Shown here: piece by piece, positions 15,431 through 24,466 of the stretch
Numbering within the stretch: the stretch's first letter is position 1
How the letters are laid out: each line of letters begins with the position of its first letter
Source: DASXIW01 sp036497785
GTDB taxonomy: Bacteria; Pseudomonadota; Alphaproteobacteria; Acetobacterales; Acetobacteraceae
Length of the DNA stretch: 30,813 nucleotides
NCBI GenBank assembly: GCA_036497785.1
Contig: DASXIW010000145.1
Location: forward strand, 1-30,813
Direction: 5' to 3'
Translations under genes and position numbers: made by a program
Notes under the pieces: generated by a model
Database searches by the model: none
Told to the model about the DNA's origin: nothing
What the model saw: the letters and a program-made list of their open reading frames with translations, nothing else

Positions 15431-16411
15431 ATGTACGTAGGAACGCAGCTCAAGCCCCGCGACGAGAGCGACTTGAAGGTGTGGGCGCAACTGGGTGTCA
15501 CCCATGTCTGCGTCGACCCGCCGGGCAATCCGCATGATTGGAGCCTGGATGATCTCAATCGCCAGCGTGAGCAGGTGGAGAAATACGGGCTGACGTTGGA
15601 CATGGTGCAAATTCCAATGTCCTCGCGCCCAATGGAGGAACAGGAGAGCCCGCATATCCTGATGGGCAAGGATCCGGAGCGGCAGCGCGAGATCGATTCC
15701 ATCTGTCGCCTGATCGAGCGTATCGGCGCGGCCGGCATTCCGGCCACGAAATATAACATGAACATCATCGGCATTCCGCGCACACCGCGCGAAATGGGCC
15801 GCGGCGGTTCAAGCAATGCGGCCTTCCGTTGGGCGCTGGCAGATCACGATGAGCCGCCCGGCATGGCCGGCGAGGTGAGCGAAGACGAGAACTGGGAGCG
15901 GATCGAGTATTTCCTGCGCCACGTGGTGCCCGTCGCGGAGGCAGCGAAGGTGCGACTGGCCTGCCATCCGCACGACCCCTACACGCCGCCAGGCTATAAG
16001 GGCGTCACCCGCGTGCTTGGCACGGTGGCGGGGCTGAAGCGCTTCGTGACCACGCATGAGAGCCCCTATCACGGCCTGAATTTCTGCCAGGGCACGGTGG
16101 GCGAAATGCTCGACGATCCCGCTCAGGAAATCGACGACGTGATCCGCTGGTTCGGCGAGCGGGGCAAGCTGTTCAACGTACATTTCCGCAACATCCGCGG
16201 CCGCAAGCTGGATTTCATGGAAGTGTTCCCCGACGAGGGAAGCATGGACATGGCGGGCTCGGTACGGACATATCAGGAGGTCGGCTACCAGTATATGCTG
16301 ATGCCCGATCACGTACCGCATATCGACGGGCGCGACCCAGCCGGAACCGCGTTTGCCTTCTGCTACGGCTATATTCGAGGGCTGCTGGATGCCGTGGGGG
16401 CAAAGAAATGA
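15431..16411 (+). CDS. Mannonate dehydratase-like protein (UxuA family)
   Basis: The 326-residue TIM-barrel protein resembles D-mannonate dehydratase, which converts D-mannonate to 2-keto-3-deoxygluconate in glucuronate breakdown. Family signatures include ACHPHDP (H179, H181), LNFCQGTVGEM (C219), NVHFRNI (H251) and MPDHVPH (D293, H294), the metal-binding and catalytic region, ending with AFCYGYIRGLLDA. It is somewhat shorter than E. coli UxuA. I chose the ATG at 15431 because a ggag ribosome-binding site at 15421-15424 precedes it; an ATG-like extension to 15380 has poor support. It begins the plus-strand sugar-acid operon. Mn or Fe dependence is a family property. A related acid could be the true substrate. 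Confidence 0.82.
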   Translation: MYVGTQLKPRDESDLKVWAQLGVTHVCVDPPGNPHDWSLDDLNRQREQVEKYGLTLDMVQIPMSSRPMEEQESPHILMGKDPERQREIDSICRLIERIGAAGIPATKYNMNIIGIPRTPREMGRGGSSNAAFRWALADHDEPPGMAGEVSEDENWERIEYFLRHVVPVAEAAKVRLACHPHDPYTPPGYKGVTRVLGTVAGLKRFVTTHESPYHGLNFCQGTVGEMLDDPAQEIDDVIRWFGERGKLFNVHFRNIRGRKLDFMEVFPDEGSMDMAGSVRTYQEVGYQYMLMPDHVPHIDGRDPAGTAFAFCYGYIRGLLDAVGAKK

Positions 16412-16458
16412 GCGCGCTCATTACCCAAGAAGGGGTGGGGGATCGTCGTTCAGCTTGA
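16408..16458 (+). other. Overlapping 16-codon reading frame, possible gene remnant or leader
   Basis: An ATG overlaps the stop of the mannonate dehydratase-like gene as ATGA and opens a frame of 16 codons (MSALITQEGVGDRRSA) ending in TGA. ATGA coupling is the rule in this locus, so this may be the truncated start of a gene that was once here. It may also be a chance frame. Confidence 0.25.
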
Positions 16459-16567
16459 CGGGCGCGCCCGCCATGGTCACGATACCACGAGCCTCGAACC
16501 TCGCCGTAAGACGCTGGTGACAGATATGGCTGGATGCCGAAACGGCATCCAGCGCGTCGATGAACGG
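16421..16567 (-). pseudogene. Possible 3' remnant of a CoA-transferase family III gene
   Basis: On the minus strand an open frame ends in TAA at 16421-16423 and reads FEARGIVTM, then GAPVKLNDDPPPLLG. That resembles the C-terminal end of CaiB/BaiF-type CoA transferases (FxARG..., G-PVKLS-TP...PLLG). The match is short and the usual middle portion is missing. Nothing upstream continues it, since the binding-protein gene begins on the other strand. It is at best a leftover of rearrangement. Confidence 0.25.
16529..16553. other. Perfect 11-bp hairpin upstream of the second importer operon
   Basis: GCTGGATGCCG (16529-16539) pairs with CGGCATCCAGC (16543-16553) around an AAA loop, 61 bases before the binding-protein ATG. 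There is no T-tract, so it is more likely an RNA-stabilising or processing structure between the dehydratase and the highly expressed binding protein than a strong terminator. A weak terminator or operator remains possible. Confidence 0.6.
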
Positions 16568-16614
16568 ATCGACCGATAAAACGAGCCGCAAGCAATAGCG
16601 GCCAGGAGGACCGG

Positions 16615-18519
16615 ATGGTGTGGCAGCCTGTGCTGGCGACCGCATTCGCACTGGCACTCTGCGGCAGCGCCGCGGCGGCCGAATTGCACGAGGCACCGTC
16701 GCTGGCGGCGCTTGTCACCAAGGGCAGCCTGCCCCCCGTGGCGCGGCGCGTGCCCACGGCGCCGGACGTGGTGAAGCCAACCGCGAGCGTGGGGCGCTAT
16801 GGCGGGGTGCTTCGCACCGCGTTTCGCGGGGACGCTGACCAGAACGCCATTCTGCGCATTGTCGGCAATCAGGGGCTGACGCGCTGGACCCCGGATTACG
16901 AGAACGTCGTGCCCAACGTGGCCGAAAGCTGGACACGCAGCGACGACGCCAGCGAGTACACCTTCAAGCTGCGTCCGGGCATGAAATGGTCGGACGGCCA
17001 GCCTTTCACCGCCGACGACATCACCTTCTTCGTCAACGACCTGCTGCCCGACCCACAATTCTTCTCCAGCCCGCCCGCACAATACGTCATCAACGGCAAG
17101 GCGATGCGTGCGGAGAAGATCGACGACACCACGGTGAAACTGATTTTCGCCGGCCCGTATCTGGGTTTTCCGCGGGTACTAGCGACGCCCTTGGGCCAGC
17201 ATCCCGTGCTGTACGAGAAGCACTACTGCGAACAATTCATGCCGAAATACAACCCGAATATCGCGGCCCTGCTGAAGCAGTCCGGCCAGCCCGACTGGCC
17301 CACCTTGTTCCGCCAGAAATGCGGCGACATCGAAATCCCCTCGCGCTGGAGCAATCTCGATCGCCCGACGCTCGATCCGTGGATCATCTCCACGCCCTAT
17401 AGCGGCAACGCCACCCAGGTGGTGTTGCAGCGGAACCCGTATTTCTGGGAAACCGACACGGCGGGCAACCAGCTGCCGTATATCGACACCGTCAACATGA
17501 AGGTGATCTCGGACGTGCAATCCATCGTGCTGGCGGCGATCGGCGGCCAGCTCGATCTGCAGGTGCGGCACATCAACACCATCGGCAACAAGCCGGTCCT
17601 GGCCCAGCATGCCGACCAGGGCGGCTACGTGCTGGAGACGCTGACGCCCACGGATGCGAACGCCGAGGCACTGTTCCTCAACCAGACCGACAAAAACCCG
17701 AAGCTGCGCCAGCTATTGACCAACCATGATTTCCGCGAGGCGCTGTCACTGGGCGTCGATCGCGACGAGATCAACGACATCGTCTTTCTCGGCCAGACCA
17801 AGCCCTGGCAGGTTGGCCCACTGCCCGCCGACCGCTTCTACAACAAGGAACTTGCCACCCAATACACCACGCGCAATGTGGATGCCGCGAACAAGCTGCT
17901 GGACGGTCTGGGCCTGACCAAGCACGACGGCGACGGCTTTCGCGAATACCAAGATGGCAGCAAGGTCTTCCTCACCGCTGATGTCATGGTCCTGGATCCC
18001 GCCTCGATCGACACCATCCAGCTGATCAAGAAGCATTGGGCGGATATCGGCATCGATGTCGGCATCAATACCGAGGAACGGTCGCTGTTCTATAATCGCG
18101 GCCAGAACAACGACTATGACATCGACGTGATGCCGGTCCCTGGCGGACTCGACCCCACATCCGATCCGCGCGGCTGGTTGTCCACACACACGCTGGACAG
18201 CCGGCAAAGCCTGCCGTGGGTGGCCTGGTATCAAAGCGGCGGCCATAGCGGCGAACGCCCCTCCGACAATATGGTCCAGCGACTGGCGCTGTGGGACCAA
18301 TGGAAGCAGGCAACCACGCCTGATCAGGCCGACGGATTGTTCCGCCAGATCCTGCAACTCGCCGCCGCTTCCTTCGACGTGATCGGAACCGAACAGGGCC
18401 TGACGACCTTTGGCATCCACAGCAAAAAGCTGATGAACGTGCCGAATAGCATGCCGAGCAGCTGGAACTACGCCAATCCCGGACCGACGCTGCTGCAGCA
18501 ATATTACTTCGCACCCTAG
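16615..18519 (+). CDS. Large ABC transporter substrate-binding protein (family 5, oligosaccharide/peptide type)
   Basis: The 634-residue periplasmic binding protein starts with a clear signal peptide (hydrophobic residues 4-20, cut after SAAAA near 22-23). A strong ribosome-binding site (aggagg, 16604-16609) precedes the ATG. The early VGRYGGVLRTAFRGD segment, then KLRPGMKWSDGQPFTADDITFFVND, identify a family 5 solute-binding protein. It is longer than classical dipeptide-binding proteins. Such long members often accompany plant-oligosaccharide or sugar-acid genes, which fits the surrounding dehydratases, but ligand identity is inferred from context only. The permease pair and fused ATPase follow directly. 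Confidence 0.9.
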   Translation: MVWQPVLATAFALALCGSAAAAELHEAPSLAALVTKGSLPPVARRVPTAPDVVKPTASVGRYGGVLRTAFRGDADQNAILRIVGNQGLTRWTPDYENVVPNVAESWTRSDDASEYTFKLRPGMKWSDGQPFTADDITFFVNDLLPDPQFFSSPPAQYVINGKAMRAEKIDDTTVKLIFAGPYLGFPRVLATPLGQHPVLYEKHYCEQFMPKYNPNIAALLKQSGQPDWPTLFRQKCGDIEIPSRWSNLDRPTLDPWIISTPYSGNATQVVLQRNPYFWETDTAGNQLPYIDTVNMKVISDVQSIVLAAIGGQLDLQVRHINTIGNKPVLAQHADQGGYVLETLTPTDANAEALFLNQTDKNPKLRQLLTNHDFREALSLGVDRDEINDIVFLGQTKPWQVGPLPADRFYNKELATQYTTRNVDAANKLLDGLGLTKHDGDGFREYQDGSKVFLTADVMVLDPASIDTIQLIKKHWADIGIDVGINTEERSLFYNRGQNNDYDIDVMPVPGGLDPTSDPRGWLSTHTLDSRQSLPWVAWYQSGGHSGERPSDNMVQRLALWDQWKQATTPDQADGLFRQILQLAAASFDVIGTEQGLTTFGIHSKKLMNVPNSMPSSWNYANPGPTLLQQYYFAP

Positions 18520-18531
18520 CGGAGAGCGACC

Positions 18532-19515
18532 ATGGGACGTTTCATCGCACGACGGCTGGCCGGGATGGTGCCCTTCATCTTCCTCGTCTCGATCACCGTC
18601 TTCGTGCTGATCAAGCTGCCCCCCGGCGATTTCGTCTCCAACTACGCGGCCTCCCTCGCCGCCTCCGGCGAGACGGTGGACGATTCGATGCTGGCCGAAA
18701 TGCGCCATCGCTACGGGCTCGATCAGTCCTGGCCGGTGCAGTACTGGCACTGGATCAGCGGCGTCGCGCAGGGTGATTTCGGCTATTCCTTCAAATGGCA
18801 GCAGCCCGTGTCCTCGCTGATCGGCGAGCGTATGGGCCTCACGCTCGTGCTGTCCTTCGCGACCCTTCTGTTCACCTGGGCCATCGCCTTTCCCATCGGC
18901 GTCTATTCCGCCGTCCGTCGCTACACCTGGGGCGACTATTTCGTCACCTTGCTCGGCTTCCTCGGCCTTGCCATCCCGGGCTTCCTGCTGGCGCTCGCGC
19001 TGATGTACGCCGGCATCACCTGGTTCCATCAGGACGTGGGCGGCCTGTTCTCCCCGCCATATGTCGATACGCCCTGGACACTCGCACGCGTCGGCGACCT
19101 CGCGGCACATCTCTGGGTGCCAATGATCATCCTGGGTACTTCCGGTGCGGCGAGCCTCATCCGCATCATGCGCGCCAACCTCATCGACCAGCTGCACCAA
19201 CCATACGTGGAGACGGCCCGCGCCAAGGGCCTGTCGGAGACAACGCTGCTGCTGCGCTATCCCATCCGCGTGGCGCTCAATCCCTTCGTCAGCACGCTGG
19301 GCTGGGTGTTGCCGCATCTCGTCTCAGGCTCGGTGATCATTTCCATCGTGCTGAACCTGCCCACCGCCGGCCCGCTGCTGCTCCAGGCGCTGCTCTCGCA
19401 GGACCAGTATCTGGCCGGCGCTTTCCTGCTGCTGCTCTGCTCGCTCACCGTGCTGGGCACGCTGGTCTCGGACATATTGCTCGCCTTGCTCGACCCCAGG
19501 ATCCGCTTCCAATGA
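18532..19515 (+). CDS. ABC transporter permease, OppB/DppB type
   Basis: This 327-residue inner-membrane protein forms half of the import channel. It has an N-terminal membrane helix (MVPFIFLVSITVFVLIKL), the PPGDF element typical of OppB-type permeases, and further helices. The EAA loop is at about 224-250 (YVETARAKGLSETTLL), and the C-terminus ends with LLDPRIRFQ. A ggagag sequence precedes the ATG by a few bases. It lies 12 bases after the binding-protein stop and overlaps the next permease as ATGA. Confidence 0.93.
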   Translation: MGRFIARRLAGMVPFIFLVSITVFVLIKLPPGDFVSNYAASLAASGETVDDSMLAEMRHRYGLDQSWPVQYWHWISGVAQGDFGYSFKWQQPVSSLIGERMGLTLVLSFATLLFTWAIAFPIGVYSAVRRYTWGDYFVTLLGFLGLAIPGFLLALALMYAGITWFHQDVGGLFSPPYVDTPWTLARVGDLAAHLWVPMIILGTSGAASLIRIMRANLIDQLHQPYVETARAKGLSETTLLLRYPIRVALNPFVSTLGWVLPHLVSGSVIISIVLNLPTAGPLLLQALLSQDQYLAGAFLLLLCSLTVLGTLVSDILLALLDPRIRFQ

Positions 19516-20642
19516 GCGACATCACCGCCGGCGCAACCCTCCCACAAACGTCGCGCTACGCCACCGCGTCCGAAGCGCGGTTGATGTGGCTGCGCTTCCG
19601 CCGCCATCGCCTCGCCTTCGCGGCGCTGATCGTCACCATCCTGATCTATCTCGTCGCCTTGCTGGTCGAGCCGCTGGCGCCGTTCAATCCGGACAAGTCG
19701 AATGGCCGCTACGTCTATCACCCGCCGCAACGCCTGCATCTGATCGACCACACCGCGAACGGTATTCGCATCCACCCCTACGTGTTCGGCGAGCATCTGG
19801 CGCGCGATCCCGTCACGCTGGCCGCGCATTACGTGCCCGACCCCAGCCAGCACGTGGCCCTCGGCTTCTTCGTGCGCGGCGATCCCTACAGGCTGTGGAA
19901 CCTCTTCCCCGGCAACATCCATTTCTTCGGCCCGGTCAATCCGCGCGACACCGTGTTCCTGCTGGGGGCCGACCGGCTCGGTCGCGACATGCTCAGCCGC
20001 ATCATCGCCGGCGCGCGGGTCTCGCTCTCCATCGGGCTTGTGGGCGTGGGATGCAGCCTGATCCTGGGCATCTTCTTTGGCGGCCTGTCCGGCTATCTCG
20101 GCGGGCGGGTGGACTGGTTCATCCAGCGCGTCATCGAATTCATCCTCTCGCTGCCCACCATTCCGGTCTGGCTGGCACTCGCCGCCGCACTCCCGAAAGA
20201 CTGGTCGCCGGTCGCCACCTATTTCACCATCACCCTGATCATCTCCCTGGTCGGCTGGACGGAACTCGCGCGCGTGGTGCGCGGCCGGTTCCTCGCCCTG
20301 CGATCGGAAACCTTCGTCACCGCGGCGTGGCTTGATGGCTGCGGCCAGGGACGCATCATTTTCCGCCACATGCTGCCCTCGCTCGCCAGCCACATCATCG
20401 CCTCCGTCACGCTGGCGATCCCGATGATGATCCTGGCGGAAACCTCGCTCAGCTTCCTCGGCCTCGGCCTGCAACCCCCGGCGATCAGCTGGGGCGCCTT
20501 GCTATCCGAGGCGCAGAACGTCACCTCCATCGCCACCGCGCCCTGGCTGTTGCTGCCGGGCGTGGCGGTGGCAATCACCGTGCTGGCGCTGAACTTCCTC
20601 GGCGACGGCCTGCGCGACGCGGCGGACCCCCATGCTCATTAG
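19512..20642 (+). CDS. ABC transporter permease, OppC type with long periplasmic insertion
   Basis: This 376-residue inner-membrane protein is the second half of the channel. After the first helix (about 35-53) there is an extracytoplasmic segment of roughly 110 residues (about 55-165), much longer than in DppC, before the hallmark LGADRLGRDMLSRII. The EAA loop is at about 265-292 (SETFVTAAWLDGCGQG), and SLSFLGLGLQPPAISWG closes the core. Long loops of this kind occur in other permeases paired with large binding proteins and may contact them. The start overlaps the upstream stop as ATGA, and its end overlaps the ATPase gene by 11 bases. Confidence 0.92.
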   Translation: MSDITAGATLPQTSRYATASEARLMWLRFRRHRLAFAALIVTILIYLVALLVEPLAPFNPDKSNGRYVYHPPQRLHLIDHTANGIRIHPYVFGEHLARDPVTLAAHYVPDPSQHVALGFFVRGDPYRLWNLFPGNIHFFGPVNPRDTVFLLGADRLGRDMLSRIIAGARVSLSIGLVGVGCSLILGIFFGGLSGYLGGRVDWFIQRVIEFILSLPTIPVWLALAAALPKDWSPVATYFTITLIISLVGWTELARVVRGRFLALRSETFVTAAWLDGCGQGRIIFRHMLPSLASHIIASVTLAIPMMILAETSLSFLGLGLQPPAISWGALLSEAQNVTSIATAPWLLLPGVAVAITVLALNFLGDGLRDAADPHAH

Positions 20643-22365
20643 CAAGCCTCGCCCGGCCGCCCCCATGCGCGCCGATCCCGCGGCGGAGGGCGACGTGCTG
20701 CTCTCCGTGCGCGGCCTCAGCACCCAGTTCGGCCATGGGCCGGCCGCCCTGCGCGCTGCGAACGATGTCAGCTTCACCCTGCGCCGTGGCCGCACCTTGT
20801 GCATCGTCGGCGAAAGCGGCAGCGGCAAAAGCATGACGGCGCGCTCCATCTTGCAAATCGTCCCGCATCCCGGCCGGATCGTGGCCGGCGAAATGCTGTA
20901 CTATCCGCAGGACGCCGCTCCGGTCGATCTCGCCCGCCTCCCCCCGCATGGCAAGCGCATCCGCGCCATACGCGGCCGCGAGATCGCGATGGTGTTCCAG
21001 GAGCCGATGACCTCGCTCAGCCCCATCCACCGGATCGGCTGGCAGATCGCCGAAGGGCTGGTGGCGCACGGCATGGCCGATCGCCGGACCGCCATGGCGC
21101 GCGCGATCGACCTGCTGCGCCAGGTGGAAATCCCCAACCCCGCCGAAGCCGCCGGCCGCTTCCCGTTCGAGTTCAGCGGCGGCATGCGCCAGCGCGCCAT
21201 GATCGCCATGGCGCTCGCCTGCGGCCCGCGCATCCTGATCGCCGATGAACCCACGACGGCGCTCGATGTCACCACCCAGGCGGAAATCCTGCGGCTGATC
21301 CGCAAGCTGCAGGAGGAGGAAGGCTTGGGCGTGCTGTTCATCACCCACGACATGGGCGTGGTCGCGCAAATCGCCGACGACGTGCTGGTTATGTATCGCG
21401 GCGAGGTGGTGGAATACGCCGAGGTGCAACAGCTTTTCGCCAACCCCCAGCACAGCTACACGCAACGCCTGCTGGAAGCCTCGCGCAAGCTGGGCATGGC
21501 CGCCCCGCCCGCGCGCCCGGCGATCACCCCCGGGCCGCCAATGCTGCGCGTGCGCGACGTGACGCTCACCTACCCGGCCCAACGCTCCTTCTTCGCGCGC
21601 CCGAAGCCGCCCACCCATGCGGTGCGCGGCGTCAGTTTCGACCTGTTCGAGGGCGAGAATCTCGGCATCGTGGGCGAGAGCGGCTCGGGCAAGACCACGC
21701 TGGGCAACTGCCTCATTCGCGTGCTGCAGCCCAGCGCCGGGCAGGTGCAGTACACCATGCGCGACGGCCAGGTGGTCGATGTCGACGGCATGCACCGCAA
21801 GGCGCTGCGGCCGGTGCACCGCGAAATGCGCATGGTCTTCCAGGACCCGTTCGCCTCGCTCAACCCGCGCATGACCGTCGAACAGGTGGTGGGCGAGCCG
21901 ATCCTCATGCACGGCCTGCTCGCCGGCGCCGCGCTGCGCCAGCGCGTGCGCGAATTGCTCGCCAGCGTCGGCCTGCCGGAGGATGCCGGGCCACGCTATC
22001 CGCACGCCTTCAGCGGCGGCCAGCGGCAACGCATCGTCATCGCGCGCGCTTTGGCCCTCGACCCACGCCTCATCATCGCCGACGAAGCCACCTCCGCGCT
22101 CGACGTCACGCTGCGCGGCCAGATCCTCGATCTGCTGCTGGCCTTGCAGCCGAAGCTCGGACTCAGCTTCATCCTGATCAGCCACGACCTCGGCGTGATC
22201 CGCTATTTCTGCAACCGGGTAGTGGTGATGTATCGCGGCGAAATCGTCGAAGTCGGCGACACGGACAAGATTTGCGACCACCCCACCCAACCCTATACCC
22301 AGGCGCTGCTCCGCGCGGTGCCCGAGGCCGATCCCGCGCGGCGGGCCTTGTTGGCTCAGCCGTGA
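20632..22365 (+). CDS. Fused double ATPase of ABC importer (OppD-OppF fusion)
   Basis: The 577-residue protein contains two complete ATP-binding domains. The first has Walker A GESGSGKSM (about 60-68), signature FSGGMRQR (about 181) and Walker B ADEPTTALD. The second has GESGSGKTT (about 348), FSGGQRQR (about 460) and ADEATSALD (about 483-491). The DEAT variant in the last Walker B keeps the catalytic glutamate. The domain layout parallels YejF and GsiA. It is shorter than the fused ATPase at 7661-9655 and lacks the cysteine-bearing extension after each half. The stop overlaps the start of the Gfo/Idh/MocA gene by one base (TGATG). Confidence 0.93.
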   Translation: MLISKPRPAAPMRADPAAEGDVLLSVRGLSTQFGHGPAALRAANDVSFTLRRGRTLCIVGESGSGKSMTARSILQIVPHPGRIVAGEMLYYPQDAAPVDLARLPPHGKRIRAIRGREIAMVFQEPMTSLSPIHRIGWQIAEGLVAHGMADRRTAMARAIDLLRQVEIPNPAEAAGRFPFEFSGGMRQRAMIAMALACGPRILIADEPTTALDVTTQAEILRLIRKLQEEEGLGVLFITHDMGVVAQIADDVLVMYRGEVVEYAEVQQLFANPQHSYTQRLLEASRKLGMAAPPARPAITPGPPMLRVRDVTLTYPAQRSFFARPKPPTHAVRGVSFDLFEGENLGIVGESGSGKTTLGNCLIRVLQPSAGQVQYTMRDGQVVDVDGMHRKALRPVHREMRMVFQDPFASLNPRMTVEQVVGEPILMHGLLAGAALRQRVRELLASVGLPEDAGPRYPHAFSGGQRQRIVIARALALDPRLIIADEATSALDVTLRGQILDLLLALQPKLGLSFILISHDLGVIRYFCNRVVVMYRGEIVEVGDTDKICDHPTQPYTQALLRAVPEADPARRALLAQP

Positions 22366-23330
22366 TGCGCGTCGGTCTGGTCGGCCTCGGCATGGGCGCG
22401 GTCAAGCACGCCCAGGCGCTGAAGACCCTCGCCGGGCGCGTCGAGGTGGCGGGCGTCTGGAGCCGCGATGCCGGGCGCCGCGCCCGCTTCGCAGCCACCC
22501 ATGGCTTGCCGGAAGCGACATCGCTGGAAGCCCTGCTGGACGATCCCTCCATCGGCCTCGCCATCCTGGTCACGCCGCCCCGGACACATCTGGAGCTGAC
22601 CCGCCGCTTCGCCGGGGCGGGCAAGCACGTGCTGCTGGAAAAGCCCATCGAAGGCACCCTCGCCCGCGCCGAGGAGTTGGTCGCACTTTGCGAGGCCGCC
22701 CGCGTCACCCTCGGCATCGTCTTCCAGAATCGCTTCCGCGCCCCGCATCGCCGGCTGGTGGAAATCGCCGCCGCCGGTCGGCTCGGCCGCGTCCTCTCGG
22801 CCTCCGCCGCCATTCGCTGGTGGCGGCCGGACAACTACTACGCCCAGCCGGGGCGCGGCATGATGGCCAACGATGCGGGCGGCGTGCTGCTGACCCAGGC
22901 GATCCACGCGCTGGACCAGCTCATCGCCTTCGCCGGCCCGGCGGAGGCAGTGCGCGGCTTCCACGCCACCACGCCCCTGCGCCGGATCGACACCGAGGAT
23001 GTCGCGGTGGGCGCGGTGCGCTGGCGCAGCGGCGCGCTGGGCGTGGTCGATGCCACCACCGCCGCCTATCCAGGCGCCTCCGAACGGATCGACCTCGCCT
23101 GCGAGCACGGCACCGCGCTTCTGGAGCGCAAGCGCGTGCTCATCCGCCTGCGCGACGGCACCGAAATCGACGAGGCGGAAGCGCCGGACACGCCGGAATA
23201 TCCGCCGCATCTCCGCCTGATCGAAGACATGCTCGACGCCATCGCCACCGGCCGCCAGCCCCAGGCCAATGGCCGGGATTCGCTCGAAGTTCACCGCCTG
23301 ATCGACATGCTGATGAGGGACACCGCATGA
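22365..23330 (+). CDS. Gfo/Idh/MocA family oxidoreductase
   Basis: The 321-residue product is a probable NAD(P)-dependent sugar or sugar-acid dehydrogenase. The Rossmann segment MRVGLVGLGMGAVKHA starts at residue 1 and the EKPIEG motif, with its catalytic-region lysine, follows near 90-95. The C-terminal barrel half contains FQNRFR and GGVLLTQAIHALDQL (the family's H/D region). A GTG directly before the ATG (22362) is an equally possible start. It is coupled to the ATPase gene by a 1-base overlap and to the next gene by ATGA. In this setting it may oxidise the imported sugar before dehydration. Confidence 0.9.
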   Translation: MRVGLVGLGMGAVKHAQALKTLAGRVEVAGVWSRDAGRRARFAATHGLPEATSLEALLDDPSIGLAILVTPPRTHLELTRRFAGAGKHVLLEKPIEGTLARAEELVALCEAARVTLGIVFQNRFRAPHRRLVEIAAAGRLGRVLSASAAIRWWRPDNYYAQPGRGMMANDAGGVLLTQAIHALDQLIAFAGPAEAVRGFHATTPLRRIDTEDVAVGAVRWRSGALGVVDATTAAYPGASERIDLACEHGTALLERKRVLIRLRDGTEIDEAEAPDTPEYPPHLRLIEDMLDAIATGRQPQANGRDSLEVHRLIDMLMRDTA

Positions 23331-24466
23331 AAATAACCACCCTGCGCACCTACATGCAGCGCGTCGGCAACCGCCCCCGGCTCCTGGTGCGCATCGACAC
23401 GGATGAGGGCATTTCCGGCTGGGGCGAGGCGTATAATCATGGCCCGGACCTCGCTCTGGCGCCAACGCTCGAATATCTGTTCGAGCAGATCAAGGGCCTC
23501 GACCCGCGCCGCATCGAATTCATCGTGCTGAAGCTGCTGCAAAGCTCCCGCTTCCCACCCGGCGCCATCGGGCTGGCCGCCATCTCGGCCATCGACCACG
23601 CGCTTTGGGATATTTCCGGCAAGGCGGCGGGGCTGCCGGTCTATATGCTGCTGGGCGGCCACGCCCGCGACCGCGTGCGCGTCTATTGCGGCATCTACAC
23701 CGCGCCCGATCCGCAGGAATGCCTGGACGACGCGCAGCGCCTGAACGCCGAATACGGCTTCACCGCCTTCAAGCTCAGCCCGTTCCGCGGCGACCTGCAT
23801 GCCGGCCGCTGGGGCCAGGTTTGCGACGCGGCCGCCGCCTATTTCGCCAAGCTGCGCGAAATCAGCCCGCCCGACTGGGAATTCGCCTTCGACGCCCATG
23901 CCAAGATCTTCGAACCCTATCAGGCGATCCAGCTCGGCAACGCGCTGGCGCCGTACGACCCGCTATTTTTCGAGGAGCCGATCCGCCCCGAACACATCCC
24001 CGCCTGGGGCCGCCTGCGCAGCGACCTCCGCGCGCCGCTGGCGACCGGCGAAAGCCTCTATAATCGCTTCGAATTCCTCAGCCTGATGGCAGCGGGCGGC
24101 GCGGACATCATCCAGCCGGATATCTGCGTGGTCGGCGGTCTGCTGGAAATGCGCAAGATCGCGGCCATCGCCGAAGCGCATTTCGTCACCATCGCCCCGC
24201 ACAATCCCATGGGCCCCCTGGCCACGGCAGTGAACGTGCATTTCTCCGCCGCCCAGCCCAATTTCAAGATCCTGGAATATCGCCGCCCCGAACCCGTGTC
24301 CTGGGCGATCGATCCCTATCTGCCCAAGGACGGCTATCTCGAATTGCGTCCGGACCGACCGGGTTGGGGGTTGGAGATCGACGAGCGGGCGTTGCAGACG
24401 GAGGACTACGTGCATTGGGAACGCAAGCTGCCGCTGCGGCCGGACGGTTCGACCGGCTATACCTGA
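23327..24466 (+). CDS. Galactonate dehydratase-like enolase-superfamily protein
   Basis: This 379-residue protein is an enolase-superfamily sugar-acid dehydratase most like the D-galactonate dehydratase group. Metal ligands are D189 (FAFDAH), E216 (FFEEP) and E242 (ATGESLYNR). Catalytic candidates are H191 and H292 (IAPHNPMGP), with K149 on the second strand (AFKLSPF). The DxH, GE...R and PHNPMGP patterns parallel DgoD-type enzymes, whose product is a 2-keto-3-deoxy acid. The exact sugar acid cannot be set from sequence. It is the last gene of the sugar-acid operon; its 3' end overlaps the convergent LysR gene by 10 bases. Confidence 0.9.
   Translation: MKITTLRTYMQRVGNRPRLLVRIDTDEGISGWGEAYNHGPDLALAPTLEYLFEQIKGLDPRRIEFIVLKLLQSSRFPPGAIGLAAISAIDHALWDISGKAAGLPVYMLLGGHARDRVRVYCGIYTAPDPQECLDDAQRLNAEYGFTAFKLSPFRGDLHAGRWGQVCDAAAAYFAKLREISPPDWEFAFDAHAKIFEPYQAIQLGNALAPYDPLFFEEPIRPEHIPAWGRLRSDLRAPLATGESLYNRFEFLSLMAAGGADIIQPDICVVGGLLEMRKIAAIAEAHFVTIAPHNPMGPLATAVNVHFSAAQPNFKILEYRRPEPVSWAIDPYLPKDGYLELRPDRPGWGLEIDERALQTEDYVHWERKLPLRPDGSTGYT

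Noticed and set aside
17746..22290. Long minus-strand frames opposite the second importer operon (up to 571 codons)
   Set aside because: They mirror well-supported permease and ATPase genes and show no recognisable motif, ribosome-binding site or plausible composition.
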